Source: Bacteroidales bacterium (lineage in GTDB: Bacteria > Bacteroidota > Bacteroidia > Bacteroidales > WCHB1-69). From it: a stretch of DNA of 9,926 bases. Shown piece after piece: positions 5,464 to 9,926 of this stretch. The stretch covers positions 1 to 9,926 of the forward strand of contig JAISDH010000461.1 of the NCBI GenBank assembly GCA_031264975.1, read 5' to 3'. A program made the position numbers and the translations under genes. The notes beneath the pieces are model-generated. The model searched no databases. It was not told the DNA's origin and worked only from the letters and a program-made list of their open reading frames with translations. The stretch's first letter is position 1, and the number at the start of each line of letters is the position of its first letter.

Positions 5464-6080
5464 ACAGGAATATGAATAATGTATTTCTCTAAAAAATAAC
5501 TTTCCTCAAACCATGTGTTAACCGGAAAAGCAATGGCTTGACCCGGAATTTGTTTTATTTCATCCCAAATATTTCCACCTTTCAAATACAAAATACCATT
5601 GGCTAAAGAATGAGCTGATTTGGATGAAACTCTTTTCCTTACCCAACTATAAAAAACAGGTAATGTAGAAACTGCACGACCAAGAATAAAATCATATTTA
5701 TTGTTCAGTTGTTCTACACGAATTTGCGTACACTCTACATTGGTAAGAGCCAATTCCTTTGTAATAGCTTGTACAACCTTTATTTTCTTTCCAATGGAAT
5801 CTATTAAATGGAATTTTACATCGGGAAACAATATTGCCAAAGGAATACCCGGAAGTCCGCCCCCGCTTCCAACATCCAAAATAGAAGTCTGGTTTTTAAA
5901 GGAAATCAGTTTTGCTATACTTAATGAATGCAGAATATGATTAAGATATAAATTCTCTATGTCTTTTCTGGATATAACATTAACTTGCATATTCCAAAAA
6001 GAATATAACTCCTGTAGATATTTTATCTGTTGGATTTGTTTATCGTTGAGTGATTGGAAATATTTGAAAATAATATCCAT
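5460..6080 (-). CDS. rsmG: 16S rRNA (guanine(527)-N(7))-methyltransferase RsmG
   Basis: This 206-residue protein has the family's usual length and motif order. NVISRKD (34-40) is followed by NHILHSLSIA (47-56), matching the conserved 'H..dSL' region. The SAM-binding glycine-rich loop is DVGSGGGLPGIPLAI (69-83), the acidic strand 2 end is LIDSIGKKI (92-100), and GRAVSTLP (134-141) is the typical 'sRA~a.l' block. The enzyme transfers a methyl group from S-adenosylmethionine to N7 of G527 in 16S rRNA, in the 530 loop of the small subunit; its loss gives low-level streptomycin resistance in several bacteria. The start ATG precedes the normal N-terminal helix. It lies downstream of tRNA-Val on the same strand, with a 125-base gap. 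Confidence 0.95.
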   Translation of the reverse strand: MDIIFKYFQSLNDKQIQQIKYLQELYSFWNMQVNVISRKDIENLYLNHILHSLSIAKLISFKNQTSILDVGSGGGLPGIPLAILFPDVKFHLIDSIGKKIKVVQAITKELALTNVECTQIRVEQLNNKYDFILGRAVSTLPVFYSWVRKRVSSKSAHSLANGILYLKGGNIWDEIKQIPGQAIAFPVNTWFEESYFLEKYIIHIPV

Positions 6081-6205
6081 TTGTGTATTGTGGCGTAGGA
6101 AATGTATATGTTAGAGAGAAGTAAAAAAAATGTTCCGAATTTGTTCCGTCTTATAGATAATTATGCTTAAAATGACGGACTAATGATATAGTATTAAGCC
6201 ATTTG

Positions 6206-6280
6206 TGGGAGTTACTGGATTCGAACCAGTGACCCTCTGCTTGTAAGGCAGATGCTCTAAACCAGCTGAGCTAAACTCCC
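6206..6280 (-). tRNA. tRNA-Val (anticodon UAC)
   Basis: The reverse strand folds into a complete 75-base cloverleaf. The acceptor stem is GGGAGTT/AACTCCC with discriminator A. The D-arm is GCTC...GAGC with the AGCTGGTTTA loop. The anticodon stem is TCTGC/GCAGA with loop CTTACAA, giving anticodon TAC (valine, GUA codons). The variable loop is GGGTC, and the T-arm is ACTGG-TTCGAAT-CCAGT. The terminal CCA is not encoded (the genome continues CA after the discriminator), so it must be added after transcription. Confidence 0.97.
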
Positions 6281-6296
6281 GTTGTTCCGAATGGTG

Positions 6297-6304
6297 CAAA
6301 GGTA
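6297..6304 (-). promoter_or_regulatory. Bacteroidota -7 box for tRNA-Val (TACCTTTG)
   Basis: Read on the - strand, 6304-6297 is TACCTTTG, an exact match to the Bacteroidota -7 consensus TAnnTTTG. It lies 16 bases before the mature 5' end of tRNA-Val, which would place transcription start a few bases ahead of the tRNA. A clear -33 TTG is not visible at the expected distance, but the position relative to the tRNA makes it credible. Confidence 0.65.
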
Positions 6305-6392
6305 CAACTTTTTTTCATATAAATGCAGAAATGATGATATTTTTTTTCAAAATAATGTAACCTGTTTTATTCCAATGAGAATGAAACGAAAA

Positions 6393-7229
6393 TCATGTCT
6401 CAAATAGCGTCTGTAGGGGGGTATTTTGCTTCATTTTCCTCTTTTCTTCCACTGCTTGGTTGACTAATTTAGATAGATTCTCCGAAAATCCGTTCTCAAT
6501 AAGTCGAAATAGCGCAATATATTCTATGTTTTTTTTGTATGCCATGAGAGGAGCATAGTCTATATTTTGCAGGTGCAGTTTCATTTCTTTTGCCGTAGAC
6601 AATACTCTCTGAATGGCAGTAATCTGATGTTTGGTATTTCTAACAATTCCATGTCGGTCAAGAGCAGCATTATCAAGTTCAAACTGAGGTTTGATGAGTG
6701 TAAATAAAAATCCGTCCGGCTTTAAGAAAGGAAGAATATAGGGAAACGTTTGTGTCGAAGAAATAAAGGAAACATCAACAAGGATTCCGTCCATTTTTTT
6801 ACCGTCAAGATGTTCAAGCTGCAAATCCTTTACATGCAGGTTTTCGATTGACTTTAACTTGGAACAAAATAATGATTTATCCAATTGATTGGAACCAACA
6901 TCGACGCCATATACAAACAATGCCCCGTGCTGCAAAGCACAGTCGCTAAATCCTCCGGTGGAACAACCGACGTCCAATATTATTTTATCGACGAAATCTA
7001 TCGAAAACGCATCTATTCCCTTTTTCAGTTTAAGTCCCCCTTTGCTTACGTAAGGCTGCGAACCTGATTTAATTTCTATCGCTATATTTGTATCTACTTT
7101 TAATGAAGATTTTAGAACAGGTTTATTGCCTGCATAAACAAATCCTGTTTTAATTGCTTCCGTCGCTTTTTCACGGGAAGGGAAAAAACCTCTGGCAACA
7201 AGCAATACATCCAATCGTTCTTTTGTCAC
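6393..7229 (-). CDS. tlyA: TlyA-family rRNA 2'-O-methyltransferase (S4 + FtsJ-like)
   Basis: This 278-residue protein starts with an S4 RNA-binding domain (RLDVLLVARGFFPSREKATE at 5-24, to about 60), then an FtsJ/RrmJ-like Rossmann methyltransferase. YVSKGGLKL (60-68) carries the expected catalytic lysine. DVGCSTGGFSDCAL (86-99) is the SAM-binding loop, DVSFIS (152-157) contains motif IV, and IKPQFE (179-184) carries a second conserved lysine. TlyA proteins methylate the 2'-OH of cytidines in 23S and, in some bacteria, 16S rRNA; in mycobacteria this determines capreomycin sensitivity. The old name 'hemolysin A' is probably misleading. The start is GTG: its first four bases, GTGA, overlap the stop of the upstream secreted-protein gene, suggesting translational coupling. 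The last 25 or so residues are a basic tail beyond the conserved domain. Confidence 0.9.
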   Translation of the reverse strand: MTKERLDVLLVARGFFPSREKATEAIKTGFVYAGNKPVLKSSLKVDTNIAIEIKSGSQPYVSKGGLKLKKGIDAFSIDFVDKIILDVGCSTGGFSDCALQHGALFVYGVDVGSNQLDKSLFCSKLKSIENLHVKDLQLEHLDGKKMDGILVDVSFISSTQTFPYILPFLKPDGFLFTLIKPQFELDNAALDRHGIVRNTKHQITAIQRVLSTAKEMKLHLQNIDYAPLMAYKKNIEYIALFRLIENGFSENLSKLVNQAVEEKRKMKQNTPLQTLFET

Positions 7230-9382
7230 TTTGAAATTAAAAACTTGCGTATACTGCTCCGTTCTTTTCCGTCGGTTAATCGCAGAATGTAAAATCCGGG
7301 TACATAATTTGAAAGTGATATTTCAGGAGTGTACGGGTTTTCGTAAATTTTCTGTCCGGTAACAGAATAAATAGACGTCATTATATTTTCCTGTTGTAAT
7401 TCAGGGGAGAGTTCAATAAATAATTTATCTTTTGCCGGATTCGGATATATTTTCACTTCGAGCGTTGTTGTTTCTTTTTGGGAAATGGATGTTCGTTCAA
7501 ATTCTTTTCCAAGCACAGGGCGTAGCATGGGCGTTCCGAACATAAACGATGAAGACCACACCCCATTTGTCCTGTAAGCTACATATTTACTGTTATCGTT
7601 GTTTTGGTCAAAACCTACATTGAGAAATTTTCCGCCTGTTGTCTGATAACCGATATAAATCTTTCCCGAAACCACAAAAGGATTATCTATATAAAACCGC
7701 TGAAATCCGTACAATTGATTGCTAAATTCTTGTTGAACAAGCGATGTATACAATTCTCTTCCGGGCATGCCATTATTATCCGCCCAAACGGTAAGAGTGA
7801 AATCAAAAGCGGAAACATCATTCATTGTATGATTTACATATATATCAATTGCTCGTAGCGTATCAGGTTTATTCAACGTAAATCCCAAACCCATAGACGT
7901 TTGTTTTGATGCAACGGATGAAGTAACCAAATATCCTGCTTCGGGCGTTCCGTCGTCGTAGGCAAAATAATTGTAAAACTTTTGAAGATAGGTTGCCGTA
8001 TCGTTTTTAGGATTTTTGTCTCCGCTTCCTCCTTCTTTAAATACATGTTGTATCAATATTTCTACACTGTCGTTGGTATTGTTCGGAAATGTAATACTTG
8101 TTAGAGACGGCATTGCATGTACGGGAGATGTCTGATAACCCACAAGAGAAAAAGGATCCAGATTTTGAGTTCCTCCGGAATATTGTCCAATAATATTCCC
8201 TCCGTCGTCTAATACATCGTAAGCATATATTGTGTTTTTTGTTTGGTTATATAAATTAGTAAGTTTCAAATTAAATCCTGTTTTTAATTCACTGCTTTGG
8301 TTGTCTTTGAATTGGTTCCAGGGCATTGCGGTATACTTTTCCAAAATACTACCGGGATTATTCACTATTGCAATATCATCAATGGCGCTATCTTGCACCA
8401 TAAGCGCCCTATCCAGTCGAACATAGTCAATATTCCAAAAGTCAACATTGCTGCCGTAATAGGGATTGTTATTTTCAAACTCTATGGAGGCATAATTCCG
8501 AAACCGAAACTGAAAACCTCTATTAAAATATTTTGTATCTGTAATCGGTATTTTTATTTGACGAAAATAAACGCCAAACTCTTCCATAAAAGATTTTAAA
8601 CTCATGCCGGGCGAAGACCAGACTTGTTCCCAAATTGTTTCCATTGCGGTTACGGAATCGCAAGGCAATTCAACACTGTCTCCGGGAAGATATGGTTGTT
8701 CGGAAATAACAAATAGCGTTGGATTGCAATAACTATAAATAGTATCTCCTATATTTACCGTGTCATTTAAATACATCCATTCCATTGTGTAATATAGCAG
8801 TGTGGTATTGCCATTTTGATAGCCAAATTCCAGGATTAAGGAGTCGCCCTTTTCAGGAGCATCGCCTAATTTTTCCCAGGGTTTGCCATCTCCTCCGCCC
8901 GGTTGGTAGAAAAAATAAAAAGCCACCGAATCAGCAGGAGCTAAGGAGCGGGGAATGGGAGAAAATATAGAATCTAAACGAATGGGTTTAGACAATAAAG
9001 TGTCAGCGCCAAATGGATAAATAGAAGCATGTTCGTATACCTGTCCTTTTTCATTCAAAGCGTCCAAAGTAACACAGCCTATCGTGGGTGGATTAACGGC
9101 AAAACTTTGGTTTACGAACGCTTGTCTGCCAATCCATAAAGCGGTATCAGGATAACCCGTATAATTTGAAAAATCATCAATGAATGGAATCAGTATGGGT
9201 TCATGATAAATTAGTACGGTACTTTTATGCCTGTTTTTTAACAGATGCTGCATATAAGCATTTTCGATTATTTCATTTTTGTATAACCCCGTTAAAAATT
9301 CTTGTCCATAGCTTGTTTGTAATACGCAAATACATGCTATCATTATAATAAAATGTCGTCTCTTTAAAGAAGAAGACTTCAT
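7226..9382 (-). CDS. Secreted protein with T9SS type A C-terminal sorting domain
   Basis: From the chosen ATG the protein has 718 residues. The frame is open 123 bases further upstream (to 9505), but this ATG directly precedes a good signal peptide: MKSSSLKRR, hydrophobic HFIIMIACICVLQ, and a likely cleavage in TSYG-Q. The long middle is beta-rich, with many Asn/Asp/Gly/Tyr residues and no motif I can name as catalytic. A section beginning FAYDDGTPEAGY, followed by a jelly-roll-like stretch, is typical of large Bacteroidota exoproteins. The C-terminus (KIYPNPAKDKLFIEL, then YSVTGQKIY, GFYILRL and KFLISK) is a textbook Por/T9SS type A sorting domain of about 80 residues, recognised for transport across the outer membrane and surface attachment through the PorU/PorV system. 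It overlaps tlyA by four bases. Its substrate or partner is unknown. Confidence 0.85.
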   Translation of the reverse strand: MKSSSLKRRHFIIMIACICVLQTSYGQEFLTGLYKNEIIENAYMQHLLKNRHKSTVLIYHEPILIPFIDDFSNYTGYPDTALWIGRQAFVNQSFAVNPPTIGCVTLDALNEKGQVYEHASIYPFGADTLLSKPIRLDSIFSPIPRSLAPADSVAFYFFYQPGGGDGKPWEKLGDAPEKGDSLILEFGYQNGNTTLLYYTMEWMYLNDTVNIGDTIYSYCNPTLFVISEQPYLPGDSVELPCDSVTAMETIWEQVWSSPGMSLKSFMEEFGVYFRQIKIPITDTKYFNRGFQFRFRNYASIEFENNNPYYGSNVDFWNIDYVRLDRALMVQDSAIDDIAIVNNPGSILEKYTAMPWNQFKDNQSSELKTGFNLKLTNLYNQTKNTIYAYDVLDDGGNIIGQYSGGTQNLDPFSLVGYQTSPVHAMPSLTSITFPNNTNDSVEILIQHVFKEGGSGDKNPKNDTATYLQKFYNYFAYDDGTPEAGYLVTSSVASKQTSMGLGFTLNKPDTLRAIDIYVNHTMNDVSAFDFTLTVWADNNGMPGRELYTSLVQQEFSNQLYGFQRFYIDNPFVVSGKIYIGYQTTGGKFLNVGFDQNNDNSKYVAYRTNGVWSSSFMFGTPMLRPVLGKEFERTSISQKETTTLEVKIYPNPAKDKLFIELSPELQQENIMTSIYSVTGQKIYENPYTPEISLSNYVPGFYILRLTDGKERSSIRKFLISK

Positions 9383-9518
9383 TAACTTTCGTATCTGTTG
9401 TTCTATTAATCTGTACATAAAGAAATTATTTCTTTTTTTCTCTTTACACTCAATAACGTTGAGAAATATGAAATATTTTTTACCGTTACGAGTTTTGTAA
9501 TTCAATTGCCACTTATTC

Positions 9519-9926
9519 CTATTTTCTGTGAATAACCGTTACCGATCCATTTTTTATTACAGGTTTTGTTCCGGAGAGTGGAACGGCACGAACCACCCAG
9601 TAATAAACGCCGTCTTCTACCAGTTTTCCCTGTTTATTATAACCGTCCCACCAAAAAGAATCTGCATAATCAGGACAATTGGGGGCTGCACAGGTATTTT
9701 TCCAAACGGGATTACCCCAACGATTGTATATGTCTATTTGAAACTCTTTGAAATATCCTTTCTCTTCAAGCGGTCTAAAGACATACTTCTTGCCGTCCAA
9801 ACCAACAGGGGTAAACAGATTTGGAAATTCGATACTCTCCAACACCAAAACTTCGTGTTCTATGCTGTCCCTGCATCCAAATTCGTCTTCTATTTTCAGT
9901 AATACGGTAAAATAACCGGAAGAATT
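9519..9926 (-). CDS. C-terminal part of a PKD/gliding-motility-type (CHU_C) surface protein, partial
   Basis: The - strand frame is open to the right window edge, giving 135 visible residues. The first part, GYFTVLLKIEDEFGCRDSIE and the following strand, fits the end of a PKD-like Ig domain ('G.y.v.l.v.d..GC.ds'). It continues into the gliding-motility-associated C-terminal domain: FTPVGLDGKKYVF, then FQIDIYNRWGNPVW, WWDGYNKQGKLVEDGVYYW and a last strand ending VTVIHRK. This CHU_C (TIGR04131-type) tail marks T9SS type B cargo, usually very large cell-surface adhesins. The N-terminal part lies outside the window. It is followed on the same strand by the T9SS type A protein after 136 bases, so two differently tagged T9SS cargos are adjacent. 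Confidence 0.85.
   Translation of the reverse strand, partial: NSSGYFTVLLKIEDEFGCRDSIEHEVLVLESIEFPNLFTPVGLDGKKYVFRPLEEKGYFKEFQIDIYNRWGNPVWKNTCAAPNCPDYADSFWWDGYNKQGKLVEDGVYYWVVRAVPLSGTKPVIKNGSVTVIHRK

Noticed and set aside
5446..5468. CCTGT/ACAGG hairpin across the rsmG stop as a terminator
   Set aside because: There are only five pairs with a 13-base loop and no following T-run on the - strand.
6145..6179. Inverted repeat TCCGTC/GACGGA downstream of tRNA-Val as a terminator
   Set aside because: The stem is only six pairs with a 23-base loop, and the T-run on the - strand is not adjacent to it; the evidence is too weak to annotate.
6206..6280. tRNA-Val as an attachment site of an integrated element
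   Set aside because: I found no duplicate of the tRNA 3' end and no integrase gene in the window.
9383..9505. Longer start for the T9SS cargo protein
   Set aside because: It would bury the clear signal peptide behind about 41 charged residues; the ATG at 9382 gives a normal signal peptide.

Overview
The window looks like a chromosomal segment of a member of the Bacteroidota, most probably Bacteroidales or a close relative. Evidence: a protein with a type IX secretion (T9SS) C-terminal sorting domain, a neighbour ending in a gliding-motility-type C-terminal (CHU_C) domain, A-rich start regions without Shine-Dalgarno motifs, a Bacteroidota-type -7 box (TAnnTTTG) upstream of the tRNA, and AT-rich spacers. 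No species can be named from the sequence alone.

Left part (1-2754, + strand). The window opens on the last 16 codons of what looks like a DnaQ-like (DEDDh) 3'-5' exonuclease. A tiny cysteine-containing ORF follows, then a 428-residue PD-(D/E)XK nuclease-family protein, a small multi-pass membrane protein, a 37-codon orphan reading frame, and a secreted protein built from three near-identical 41-residue modules, each carrying a C-x2-C-x14-C-x2-H metal-binding pattern. This is the accessory-looking part of the window.

Middle (2755-3453). About 700 bases without a gene separate the convergent zinc-module gene and a flippase gene. They are full of structure: a long hairpin, a short hairpin, a classical terminator, a ~320-base element with nested inverted repeats at its ends, and a polypyrimidine tract containing a 24-base tandem repeat.

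Right part (3454-9926, almost all - strand). This holds a Wzx/MVF-type polysaccharide flippase and a repeat-rich spacer with 22-base tandem repeats abutting a decayed fragment of a YhcG (DUF1016) nuclease. Then come rsmG (16S rRNA G527 methyltransferase), tRNA-Val(UAC), a TlyA-family rRNA 2'-O-methyltransferase, a T9SS-secreted protein whose stop overlaps the tlyA start (GTGA), and the C-terminal end of a PKD/CHU_C surface protein that runs off the right edge. These are mainly housekeeping translation-modification genes beside genes for surface-exported proteins.

I see no CRISPR array, insertion sequence transposase or complete known defence system. The best candidates for something undescribed are the nuclease plus membrane-protein pair, the secreted zinc-finger-like repeat protein, and the nested inverted-repeat element.
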